A stretch of 64,000 bases of DNA from Ciona savignyi (Eukaryota; Chordata; Ascidiacea; Phlebobranchia; Cionidae): assembly GCA_000149265.1 (NCBI GenBank), contig CH003265.1, positions 429,133-493,132 on the forward strand. The letters run 5' to 3'. Below are positions 1 through 12,300 of this stretch, one piece after another; positions within the stretch are counted from its first letter, which is position 1, and every line of letters starts with the position of its first letter. Below the pieces are notes generated by a model. That model saw only the letters and a program-made list of their open reading frames with translations, did not search any database and was not told where the DNA came from. The position numbers and the translations under genes were made by a program.

Positions 1-2160
1 AATGTAAGTGCATTAGTCACTGATTTAACACTTAGAAGAAATAAGAAAAAGTACTTAGGGAAATACCCTAAAAATAAGATTTTGTTCTCAAATCATGATT
101 GTGACAAGCATGCCATGTCGCCCCGACATCTGCCAAAAGGAATATTGGAATCGTAATGAAAATTTGACATTTGTAAGAGAACATGGTTTAGATACGAAGA
201 AACCAAAATTTTGGGTAATGAATCCAGGGGAATTCCCCTGAGACGTTAAAATCCAAAAGGTTTTTTTCCAATATATTAGCTTTTTGGGGCATATAGCGCT
301 AGAACGGCTGCTCTAATTTTGATCAGATTTGGCGAAATGTTGGACTATTAGACACTTTGTGCCAATTAAAAGAAAGAAAACATTTACTTAGGGTAATTAC
401 GTTAAAAACGACGATATGTTCCTGAATTACGTTTGTGACTGGCATGCCATATCGCACTGACAAATAAGACAAGCAGTCGACAAATCAGATTAAAACTTTA
501 AGAATTGTTACATAACATGACCTACATATGTAAAAACAGAAACTTATCTACTAAACCTAGGGGAATTCCCTGACACGTAAAAAACTAAATCGTGCTGTTT
601 TGGCAATTTAGCTTAATTTCACTTCAGCGCTTGAAAAGGTTTAATTTAAAATATTTGTGGTGAAAATGTTCGTAAATTTAAGACGTTTATTCTTTTTTAA
701 CTACACATGGAAAAGAAGTTTGGCTTGATAACTCTGGGACCCATGCGTTTATGCTTGCAGAAACAAACTACATATACTCAGTGTATGAAATACAAATTGT
801 GGTTAGGGACCCTGTAGCATGAGTATATGGCCTACAACATGTGGTTTACAAATAGCGGTGGTTAAACACGTGGTTGACACTCTCTAGTGTTTTTCGGATT
901 CGTTTTGTACAACGTTGATTTTCTTAGATATGTGTATAAAATATTCATTTCTAATCCGGAAATATCGGCGATAAAGCTAAAAATTGTCAAAAATAGGCCG
1001 TCGGAAATCCGATGGACACCCATAACTAGGTTTAGCCAATCCGGATAAATAAAGTTTTCGACAAAATGAAGATTGACAAAAAGTTTAGACCTGACACCGG
1101 TAGCTATAATGTACAGTTTATTATGGGTCCCATTTGAAAAATTGGGACTTATATTGTTATGGGTCCCATTTGAAAAAATGGGACACATATTGTTTTTGTC
1201 CGTTTTTTTTTCGTTTTTTTTTCTTTTTTTTTCTTCGTCAAACGCTTGACAGGCATGGCGCCCCGACATCTACCAGAAGGAATAATGGAATCGCAATGAA
1301 ACTTGGTGATTTTTTAGACAACATGGCCTAGATATGCAGAAACCAAAATTTTGGGCAATAAATTTAGGGGAATTCCCCTTGGACGTTAAAAACCAAAACG
1401 GTCATTTTTTTTCTAAAAAATTAGCTTTTTAGGCCATAGCGCTTGAACGGCTGCTCCAATTTGAATCAAATTTGGTGGAATGTTAGTGCACTAGTCACTG
1501 ATTTAACACTTGAAAGAAATAAAAATATTACCTGGGGAAATACCCTAAAAATTAAACTTTTGCTGTTAAATGATAATTGTGACAGGCATGGCAAGTCGCC
1601 CCGACATCTACCAGAAGAAATAATGGAATCGCAATAAAACTTGGTGATTTGATAGCCAACATGACCTAGATATGCAGAAACCAAAATTTTAGATAATAAA
1701 TTTAGGGGAATTCCCCTTGGACGTTAAAAACAAAAACGATCATTTTTTCTAAAATAGCGTTTTGGGTCTTAGCGCTTGAACGGCTGCTCCAATTTGAATC
1801 CTATTTGAGAAAATGCAAGTGCATTTGTCACTGATTTAACACTTAGAAGAAATAAAAAAATTACCTAGAAAAATACCCTAAAAATGAGATTTTGTTCTCA
1901 AATCATGATTTTGGCAAGCATGCCATGTCGCCCCGACATCTACCAAAAGGAATATTGGAATCGAAATAAAAATTTAACATTTTTTAGACAGCATGGTCCA
2001 GATATGCAGAAACCAAAATTTTAGGTGATAAATCTAAGGGAATTCCCCGGATGCCTTAAAAACCAAAACGGTATTTTTTTCTAAAAAACTAGCTTTTTGG
2101 AAATAGCGCTTGAACGGCTGCTTCAATCTGATTCAGATTTGGTGGAATTTAAGTGCATTA
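1..2160 (+). repeat. Tandem array of a ~330 bp repeat unit (left arm)
   Basis: The same ~330 bp unit recurs, marked by AGCGCTTGAACGGCTGCTCC-like motifs near 300, 1444, 1770 and 2105 and by a CCCCGACATCTACCAGAAGG-like motif near 121, 1261, 1600 and 1931. A distinct tail (about 480-885) ends in CACGTGGTTGACACTCTCTAG. A second block starts near 1115 with a GGGTCCCATTTG / AAATGGGAC palindrome and a pyrimidine tract. No convincing gene is seen; open frames here are repeat shadows. The reverse complement of the same parts makes up 3160-4680. Confidence 0.85.
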
Positions 2161-2690
2161 CCTACTTATTTAACAATTAGAAACATAAATTTCCCGATCT
2201 TTGGGATACATATGATTGTCCTATCGCACCGTAGCTGTCTGTATATTCAAAACAAGTCGGCTTTCTTTAAAACGAGTTTAAATTATGCATTTTAGTTTAA
2301 ATCAATTGAAAATACAATCAACGTGTTTTGATATAATCGAGTGCAAGTGTATGAACACTATGAAGTTTGGCAGAATTTAGTAATAAAATAAATTACACCT
2401 TGTAAAACGAATATAACCACAACTATAATGTAAATCTGTATATAACAACATAGTCATGTAAAACGCGTGTTTACGTCACGCAGAATAAATTCTTAATTTC
2501 AGTGAATTTGAACAAACACTGATTAACATAAGATTATGACGTCAAAAAAGTGTTGGTTGTTTACCTGGATTGGCTAACTTAGTCTGAAGTGGGTGTTTAG
2601 ATACTTTGCAGTTGATCAATTTTCCAAATAGAAGTGTTTAATTAAGTAGCTCAAGTGTAGACTACCACTTTTATCGTATTCATCCGATAG
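2161..2690. other. Unassigned sequence upstream of the FReD exons
   Basis: This is AT-rich sequence between the left repeat array and the first recognisable FReD exon. Upstream exons of the FReD gene (signal peptide, N-terminal region) were looked for and not found. Confidence 0.5.
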
Positions 2691-3159
2691 ATTTGCGGTT
2701 TGACGAAAAGTGGAATACAACGCATATATAACCCGGGAACTCAGCAAACTTTTGAAGTTTATTGCGATCAAACAACTGACAGCGGTGGTTGGATGGTCGG
2801 TGGAGTTTTCATCAATGGAGTGTTACATACAGCTAGTAACCGAACATTCCAGGTTTCCCAGCGTCGGACGGATGGTTCTGAAAATTTCTACGAACTTGGG
2901 TTAAATATCAGGGGATGTTTGGAAACCTTAGCAACGAATTCTGATTGGGTGAGTTTTGTTTCAGTTTGGTAATATTTATCACTTAAAATGGTTAATATGA
3001 TCGAATCTAATTTTAGTAAACGAAATTAAACCTTTTGCTTTAACGCTACCTGGAAATTATGTATATTAAAGATCGAATTGGCAGATTGTGCAAACGTGGA
3101 AAAGTTTGCCAAATACCGGTAAGAACAATACAAAATTACAATCAACCCAATTATATAAC

Positions 3160-4680
3160 TAGAAAGTGTCAACCACGTGTTTAACCACCACTATTTGTAA
3201 ACACATGTTGTATGCCATATAATTATGCAACTGCTACAGGGTCCCTAATCACATTTTGTGTCTTATACAATGAATATGTAGTTTTTGTTTCTGCAAGCAT
3301 AAACGCATGGGTCCCTTAGTTATCAAACCAAACTTCTTCTCCAGGTGTAGGTAAAAAAACAAACAATCGTGATAGATTTACGAACATTTCACAACAAATG
3401 TTTTAAATTAAAGCTTTTTATTCAAGTGCTGTATTGAAATGAAGCTAAATTCCTAAAACAGCCCGATTTAGTTTTTGATGGCTTCGGGGAATTTGCCATG
3501 GGCTTAGTACATAAGTTTCTGTTTTTACATATGTGGGTCATGTTATCTAACAATTCTTAAAGTTTTAATCCAATTTGACGAATCCTTGTTGAAGATGTCA
3601 GTGTAATGTTGCATGCTTGTCACAATCATGAGCCAGGAACATATCTTCGTTTTTAAGGGAGTTACCCTAAGTAAATGTTTTCTTTCTTTTAATTGACATA
3701 GGGTGGCTAACGATCCAGCATTCCACTAAATCTGATCAAAATTAGAGCAGCCGTTCAAACGCTATGGCCCAAAAAGATATTTTTTTAGAAAAATAACCGT
3801 TTTGGATTTTAACGTCTCAGGGGAATTCCCCTAGATTTATCACCCACAATTTTTTTACTGCGTATTTAGACCATGTTGTCTAACAGATGACCAAGTTTTG
3901 TTACTATTCTATTATTCCTTCTGGTAGATGTCAGGGCGTTATGCCATGCCTGTCACAATCATAATTTGAGAACAAAATCTTTTTTTAGGGTATTTTCCTA
4001 GATAATTTATTTTTTATTTTTTCTAATTGTTAAATTAGTAGGTAATGCACTTACATTCCACGAAATCTGAATCAGATTGAAACAGCCGTTCAAGCGCCAT
4101 GCCCAAAAAAGCTACTTTTTTTTAGAAAAAATACCGTTTTGGTGTTTAACGCCCCCGGGGAATTCCCCTGGTTTTATCTCCCAAACTTTTGGTTTCTGTT
4201 CATCTAGACCATGTTGTGTAACAAATACCAAAGTTTAATTGCGATTTTATTTTTCCTTCCGGTAGATGTCGGGGCGACATGGCGTGCTTGTCACAATCAT
4301 GATTTGAAAACAAAATGTTATTTTTTAGGGTATTTCCCTAGGTAATTTTTTTATTTCTTCCAAGTGTTAAATCAGTTACTAATGCACTTACATTTTACCA
4401 AATCTGATACAAATTGGAGCTGCCGTTCAAGCGCTATGCCCAAAAAAGCTAGTTTTTTAGAAAAAAATACCGTTCCCCTGGTTTTATCTCCCAAAATTTT
4501 AGTTTCTGTTCATCTAGACCATGTTGTCTAACAAATGGCAAAGTCTCATTGCGATTCCATTTTTCCTTCTGGTAGATGTCGGGGCGACATGCCATGCCTG
4601 TCAAGCGTTTGACGAAAAAAAAAAAAAAAAAAAAACGGACAAAAACAATATGTGTCCCAATTTTTCAAATGGGACCCATA
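3160..4680 (-). repeat. Inverted copy of the 330 bp array, inside a FReD intron
   Basis: This is the reverse complement of parts of 1-2160. It starts at CTAGAAAGTGTCAACCACG (compare the left copy's end near 885) and runs through three to four units (motifs near 3755, 4085 and 4430). It ends in a poly-A tract and the GGGTCCCATTTG palindrome at about 4615-4680. On its own strand the element would end in CTAG followed by T, just after an imperfect palindrome around CACGTG, which resembles a Helitron 3' end. That classification is an inference. Confidence 0.75.
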
Positions 4681-4932
4681 AATTGTATAAACAGCTCCTT
4701 TACCATCGGCTCTGCCCAAGAAAAGTATTCTTTGAAAGTTTCGGGTTACTCTGGGACTGCAGGTAAGAATGTAAACAGATAAGGGTTGGAAATTCCACTC
4801 GCTTTCATACGTCATATCCGTAGGAGATTTGCTTTCCTATCACAACGGACACCCCTTACCACCAAGGACGTCGACAACTATTCCAACAGTCGTAATTGCG
4901 CTTTCATAAACCATGGAGCTCGGTGGTATAAT

Positions 4933-5235
4933 AGGATAAGATAGGATATAATTATGTTTCTCCCCATGAATGGAAAAAACCAAGGGGGTTAACACACGGG
5001 CAATCGTCAGATTACCTCGCGCCCATCGTCGGGTTACCGGACCTATTGCAGTGTATTGGATATCATAGACACGTTCCTTCAATTTGGTAGAACCCATTTA
5101 TCCGCTGGGTTCAGGCAATGCTAGTAAAGTGCCTTGGCCAAAGGACTCAGCCGAATAGATTGCGACTAGTTTCGCACCTGCAACCTTTCGATTGAAAAGC
5201 GACGCACTTAACCGCCAGACTAACCGACCGGACAA
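4933..5235 (-). mobile_element. tRNA-derived SINE (family A) inserted in FReD coding sequence
   Basis: On the minus strand this copy has a tRNA-like head followed by a unique body and a (TATCC)n-type tail. It is flanked by ATAAT (4928-4932) and ATAAT (5236-5240), read as a target-site duplication. The host codons run from WYN straight on to CQSSNLNG across it, so the element sits in what was an exon. No GT/AG pair at its edges would let it be removed as an intron. Confidence 0.85.
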
Positions 5236-5402
5236 ATAATTGTCAATCATCAAACTTAAACGGGATGTACTTGACGTGCCAAACCTCAACAAACCGAGCT
5301 GCAAGTTGGGGTCATTTTCATGGTTTACAATACTCAATGAAGTTTATTAAGATGAAGTTCAGATATGAGATAATATGGGTTATTCATGTTTATTCCCTTT
5401 GA

Positions 5403-6395
5403 ATAGGAAAACAAAGTTTAACTTATTAGTTTTTTTTATTCCTGTTATTGTGAGGAGTAAAATCAGACTAATCATTTTTTCGAGTGCAGTTAACTGAGGG
5501 GGTTTTCCCGAAAAATAGTTCATGGGGAGTATGGGATATTTAAATCTTGTTTGTTTGCCTTTAATTTTTCTATAGATTTGTATTGGTTTTAAGAGTTTAG
5601 TTGATTTTTATACATGGTAAATGATTTTTTTGTTTCTATTGTCGTTAATAATCATTTGGATGCCTCAGTGATTGAGAAATCGCATTGTTACGTAAAAGAT
5701 TGACACCCAGCTCTCCGGAACATCGAGCATTTTGCATGACTTGGCCAATTGTTACATCATGTCGCGCACAGAGGTATATTAATTGGTTATACGCCATTTA
5801 AAACGTGGTTAGGTTTTACAAATTGGATTGTATGTTTAATACAACATTTATAAATAAGGTTGATTTCATATACAGGCTTATTTAATGACACACTATCATT
5901 TTATTGTCACCAAAAAACTATGTTAAGACGTTTAGTTTAGATGTACCGAATTCGAGGTATATTTACATCCCTAAAATTTACTAATTTAATATTCTAATAA
6001 ACTTCAGAAAACACTTTGATTACCATCTAAGTGGCATGACACTTTTGTATATTTTAGTGGCACTGATGGCACCAGTACATAAACCACATGACTGTTCTTG
6101 TGAAGAGATGAAACTTTATTTTATAACAATCAACCTTAAATTTTAACAAGTATATAATAACATTGTAGGCACACGACTATTGCTTGCATACTATTGCACA
6201 TCAAATCAATATTGTTCGATACTTATGACAGAAATCAAATACAAAGCAGCTTTTGACCGCTTGATTATGTTTTGCTACAATGTTTACCTTAGCACGTAAC
6301 ACTTCGGTGGAGGAGAATACAATTTTGAATTAAAATTTAAACAGATGACAGTGCGATTATAGTATATTCGAATGATATTAACATTTGATGGATGA
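5403..6395. other. Intergenic region between FReD pseudogene and SNX8 3' end
   Basis: AT-rich with no gene seen. A degenerate fragment of the family A SINE tail follows at about 5375-5420. A minus-strand AATAAA (6114-6119) could be the SNX8 polyadenylation signal. Confidence 0.5.
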
Positions 6396-9300
6396 TTATC
6401 GAGGACTGCTCGGTCGATTTGGACTTTTTGCTCCATTTTCTTTTAATTCAGAAGGCAGCATATTGCTCACACGAGGTGCTAGATCTTCCCAAAGCTTCGC
6501 CATCTGTGAATTGAAATTATTTTTAGTCTATGAACAGTAATATGATAATAAAATGAGTACTTTTAAAGAATAACAGTTTATCTATGTTATTCATGCCATG
6601 GAGAGAATTTGACCTTCTTAGATAAGTGGTCGCCTTAATTATTCTAGCTTTAAACACCGAAACTTGGTGCTCATGATGAGGACACAACACTTATATAGCG
6701 ATCTTAGACTGACAAGCTGCTTATAATCTGAACTAACCTCTTGATGTCCTTTGATCTGTGTTGCCACCAGCGTCGCAACAACTTCCGATAGAATCTGCAT
6801 GTTGGCATACACAAGCTGGGTCTCCAGGTGGATGCAATGCAGTGAATAGAAACTTCGGTTTTCTCGATTGGCAATCTCATTTTCTTGCTGTTTGTATGAA
6901 ATAACAACTCAATTCCAACAGGTAAACAAAATTTTAAAGAAACTTACAGCTTGGATCTTGGATTCAATTTTATCCACTCCCCCCTGAAAATTGAAAATAA
7001 CATTAAATTTATTACGGGAAAAGTCATGGGAAATAACTCACCTGTTCCATGTTAGTAACAGTTGCCGCCATTCTTTTCGTTTTCATTGCTCCATATTTCT
7101 TTAAAGCTGAATGGTGATCCCGTAAAACACCTCGTTCATGCCTCTCACACAAATCCTATTGTTTCATAATTAAGTTAAAATCATCAATCACCCTACGCTA
7201 CGCAAAAAACATGAGAAAAAAAATCTAACAATATTAACTACCTGTACTATTACTAAGCACAAACGTTTTAGTACCTTAGCCTTATAGTAACATGTCATAT
7301 CATATGTCCGACTGGTTTGTCTGGTGGTTTAGTGCGACGCCTTTCAACCAAATGGTTTCAGGTAGGAAACTGGTCATTAACTAGTCGGTTGTGTCCTTAG
7401 AAAAGGCCCTTAACAGACATTGCCTGAACCCAGCAGATTAATAGGTTCTACCAAAATGAAGGAATACATGTACACAACATACTGCAATAGCTCCAGTAAC
7501 GCAGCGGTGGACGCGAGGTGATTAATTTGCCCATGTGTTAACACCATTGGTTTTTTCATTGATGGGGATAAACATGAATATCCTATTCTATATCATACTG
7601 TTTTTTTAGGTTTTTTAAAATACTTTTTCGCCAAAGTTTATACTAAACTTGAAAGAATTTTCTGTTTTACTTTACTGCTTGTTTAAGATAAGACTAATAG
7701 TAGAAACAAGCTACGTACATGATATGCTTGAAGTAGATCGGACAAAACATAAAGTTGATCGACCACTCCCTCTTCTTCCCGTATACCCTTCATAGACATA
7801 TTAGAATTAGTTATATACACAACAATTGGATGCGATGCCATAGGCCTAGCAAAGAAATGTGAAATCCATTACTACAACGCTACCCAATCTACAGTGATAG
7901 TATTTCAATTGAAAGGAGTTTTTAAAGGAACATAAGTTTTTAAAAAATAAGTCTGTGGGTAAAACAAATCATTGGAGAAACTTTTTTACTTTTGCCAGTC
8001 ATTTTTCTTACTATGACGTGGGATATAGCAACAATCCATAATCTACTTTTTCTACCTGAAGAGCGTGTTTTTCAGATATTCCAGCAAACTCAACAGACAG
8101 ACTTCTAAAAGATTGCTTCAATAGATTGAGAACATTGTTCCCACCAGTTCCCCACCTTGACGCCACAGTTGCGTCATTCCCAATAGCTCTTAAACAACAT
8201 AAATTTGAATAGTAAAAAAATAAAAAATAATGAATTGTATTTATTACTGTACACTATTGCATCATAATGCCCATTGTTGCAATTGCAAGTAAACAAATTT
8301 AACTTAATACCAATTAGCTGTATTAGGAATTCTTTATATCACAAAAAAACAGAAAAAAATGGTAAGTGGATAGGGCTTTTTAAGAGGGTATATCTGGATC
8401 AGTCAAGCTTTTAATTTTTTTTGTGAAACCAGGTTAAAGCAGAAATAAAGAAAAAACAAGTAAGTGGAAAGTTGGAGAAAGGTATTCTGAACATTGCTAA
8501 ACATGCTGCAAAGCATTGTAAGGTTAGCATTAAGCATAATGAACTACATAGAAACCTCATAAAAGCAAATATGATGTCACAGACAGATAAAGAGAAAGCT
8601 GAATACATCAAAGGTGAGTTGGATGAAGAATTTGGGGGACCTTGGAATGTGATTGTGGGCAAGAAATTTGGTGGAGTAATTACCCATATCCCAGGTAAAA
8701 TCTTATGTTTTTGCAAAATCATTGCTATAAAAGTTTTATTTTACTGATATTCATCATTACTATTAACTTGTGTATAACCTTGTGTATAAAAAAGTGTATA
8801 ACCTCAACTTTGTTTAACAGAACAATAAATTAAAGTATTTTAGCTGTTTTATAATTTCCAGATCACTTCATCTACTTCAATATCAAAGCAGTATTTCATC
8901 TCATATATTCTACAAGAAACATGAAGGGAGTTGTATGATTTCGCATTACCTTTAACATCATAATAAAAACATGGACCATATTTGAAAGTTTTTTGAAAAT
9001 AGGCACAGCAAAAAGGTTGTTGTGCAAGATATACAACAGCCGGAATATGTGTGAGCCACCACATGACTATCACTTTGCTGAAACAAACAGCTGCTTCTGC
9101 CATTATTATCTAGGTGAAGTGTCATTAATTAATTCGAAGTAAAAACTATTCTAACAGGCTTCAATATGAAAAGTATAAATTGGTCTTAATGCTATTGTCC
9201 AATATTTACATGAGCTCCTTTCCAAATCCAAGCATGTCGGTAGCATTTCCCTTTGATCGTTCAGATATTCGGTTTGCCATGTCTCTTACTTTCACAACGT

Positions 9301-12300
9301 GAGAAGTTATTTGCCGTATTTGTTCCTTGCTCACTGCAAACTCGGCCTGTGTTTCCGGTGGCACTAGATCCTATAGGTCAATGTAAAATGAAAGTTGTAA
9401 AAATATGATGAAATTGAAAGGTGTGGATAAGTAAACTTGTGCCCCAGCAATTTATTTTACAGAAGTTGTTAACAGAAGTGGTATCTTTAAATTGTAAGTC
9501 GCAAATTTTCCGGGTTATTTTTAGTTGTAATTTGATATGTCTAAATTAATAAAAACCTAACATCTGGCCAAGGGTTAGTCTATGAAATACATGGAAACAA
9601 TTTATTTATTGACTTTGAAACATCGATATTATTTTTCAGTGACTAAAATAATTTCTTTCTTTCACTTGGCTTGTATCTTTCAGGTAATTTGATATATAAT
9701 GTTTTATCTGCAGAGTTGAGCTGTGGGTATTTCTCGATTTCAAATTATGTTTTCAATTGAGGTCTATTCAAAAATTTGTGAAGACCACTGATACACAGGA
9801 CAGCATGAATTTAATTAAATTTTACACCAATACATACAACAACAATGCATCCTATTCATATGTAAACTTTTTATTTTTTGTGGGGATTTGAAATCATTTT
9901 TGAAATGGGTTTTGTTTTAATAAACTGGTAAAAAATGAGTTTTGTTTTAATAAATTGGCAGTTTTAATAAACTGTATTTTGCTGTCAAAAAAAGGAAGGA
10001 AATACAACTGGTTTGTTGACACAAAGCACAATATAAACTTTGATATTTACCTTCGCTTGTGCAGCGACTGGGCTACGAGCATACTCATCAGGACTCCCAC
10101 GATATTGCTCCTTTATTTTGTGGACCACTTCCTATAAATGCATAGGCTGATAAGCATAAGCAAACAACAGGAGTTGCTTATCTAGTCAATCATTACCAAA
10201 CCACTTTGCAATATGACAGAATGCAATTGTACAAAATAAAGTTAAACATTCATACATGGCCGGAGTAGGTTAAAAAGAATTGAAGCAGAGCGGAATTGTA
10301 CATGGCCGGGTGACGACTTATGATGTGCAAAAACCTCCGCAAAGACTTCCGCCTTGCTTCTATAAAATCATGGTCAGCTGCAAAAATAAGTGAGGAATAC
10401 ATTAACTAAAAATATTTTAATTACACAATAACAACAGATATTGAAAAGTACTTACACGACAGCATAACTTTCTTCGGTGGTAATCTTGGAATCATGCGAT
10501 ATGGGAAAAACTGCTGCAGCAGTTCATGAAATGCAACAAAATCATTGTATCGTCGCTTTACAGTTGAATTATTCCTCTAAATTATAAAATTAACATTAGA
10601 GGCATAGACAAACAGAGAATATTTATTATCATATGTATACACAACTTACATGGCATAAAGTTTATTTCATATCTAGATACAATTAAGAACAGGATTTTGT
10701 TCAAATATATTATTACCCTGCTTGTTATTTCGTATTCTGAATGCTTTAAAAAAATTCCTTTTTTTTCTGGAACTAGCGTGATGTCAATCGAATCGAATGC
10801 ACAACATTCATGGTAAGTAAAGTCAAGTTCAGTTGGAGATTTCTTTGTTTGGTGAAGTAGTTTTCTCAACTCACTTACATCGCCGAGATTGGGTTTTGGC
10901 AACTCTGTAGAAATTTTCTTTAAATTGATGTTTTTTTATATATTTACAAATATTATTTTTTATAATTTTACAAAAAAAACTTTTATAATGGCAAATATAC
11001 TTGGGGAAACAAATAGACCAATATACAAAATAACTAACAAGCTAGGATATAATCTATGTGTTTTATACACAATATGTTTATGGTGACTTAAACAATCCAG
11101 ATATGTTTTGACTTTTGAAATGGTGGTTTCTTAATGCTTTTCCCAACAAATGGACACATATTAACATTGTTCCACTGTTTTACCCATGAATGTTGTTTTG
11201 GAAAAGCATTCAAAACCAGTTACCGGATGACTTAAGCATGTGTTGGCATAAGTGGAACTACAAAGTCAATGTAATCTCTAGCTATGTTTTCGAAGTTGCC
11301 TGTATTTGTCCAATTTTATAAACTTACACTTTTACTTCAACTTGATTTTTCTATTTTCGATTACAGTCATACTAATGCATATTTTATTACCACTTGTTAC
11401 AACTTTCTTTTCTTAGTGTTGTGTTGTAGGTTATAGGCTAAAAATGTAGTGTCTTTAACCTTAACCATCAAACTTTTTTATGAAGATGTTTCACTGTGCA
11501 ATTTAATAATTAAATGGTTGGCTGTTATGGAAAAGGGCTTTTGCTCTTCATATAATTCTGAGTTTTATCACAGACAGTCGGACTATGACTAGAGCTGGGC
11601 GCAATTGATCAAAAGTTGTATTACGAAATTACGCCAGCTTAGTTATGTAATTCCGTGATTTGATTAAATATCGTCATTGTAACTTCATCATTATTTGAAC
11701 AAACAACTAAAAATTGTTGTGTTTTGGATGCATTTTGATGGAGACAAAGAGAACGTAGGTTTAAACTTAACTACATAGACTTAAAAGTCTAAACTAAACT
11801 GTTCGTTCGTCCTGAGTTCAAACAAATATATGAGTAAACAAGCTGCAAATTGTGACAGCGTTGCATTTTGCCTTGCAGTGCTGGAAATTGGGAAATTGGC
11901 GCTGCTTAGAAATTATATTTACAACGGCGCGTAATTCCCGTTTGAATAATTACGGACACATGCATAACTTTGATTTAACTTTGATAACGTTATTCCGACG
12001 TCAGTAATTAGGTAACTAAACATAATTTCGTGAGTACGCACAGCTCTAACTATGACATCACAAAATCGTTGATAACGTACATATGTACGTTGTATGAAAT
12101 TTCTACCTAAACATCTACTGTTTTAAATGCTTTGGGCCATCTTAGCCACACAATGCAGTAGACGACCCCCAAGTAGATACCCAAGTAAAAAGATAAAAAC
12201 AGTTAAACAGTGTAAACAATACACTTAATTATGACAATTGCAAAGTTAAGCAAAATGTGTTTTATTTAAAGCTCGCATTAAAAAGTTCTTTGTGTTTAAT

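Larger units (their letters stand above)
2691..5402 (+). pseudogene. Fibrinogen-related domain (FReD/ficolin-like) gene, decayed
   Basis: Six blocks together match a nearly whole fibrinogen C-terminal domain: 2691-2795, 2853-2949, 3017-3118, 4695-4762, 4824-4932 and 5241-5402. Landmarks in order are TKSGIQRIYNPG, FEVYCDQTTDSGGW, QRRTDGSENFY, FGNLSNEF, LTLPGNY, FAKYRSF, YSLKVSGYSGTAGD, LLSYHNGH, the Ca-site-like TTKDVDN, and SSNLNGMY. FReD proteins are usually secreted innate lectins. Decay seen directly: frame shifts near 2892, 3063 and 4854; an in-frame TGA (2942-2944) where the family has Trp; and a SINE inserted inside the last coding block. Introns have plausible GT/AG ends in matching phase, and the 1.6 kb intron 3119-4694 holds the right repeat array. 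An error-rich assembly of a live gene is the alternative. No N-terminal exons are visible. Confidence 0.85.

Noticed and set aside
862-1269. 135-residue minus-strand open frame
   Set aside because: Most of it runs through the repeat array and a pyrimidine tract; no domain or splice support.
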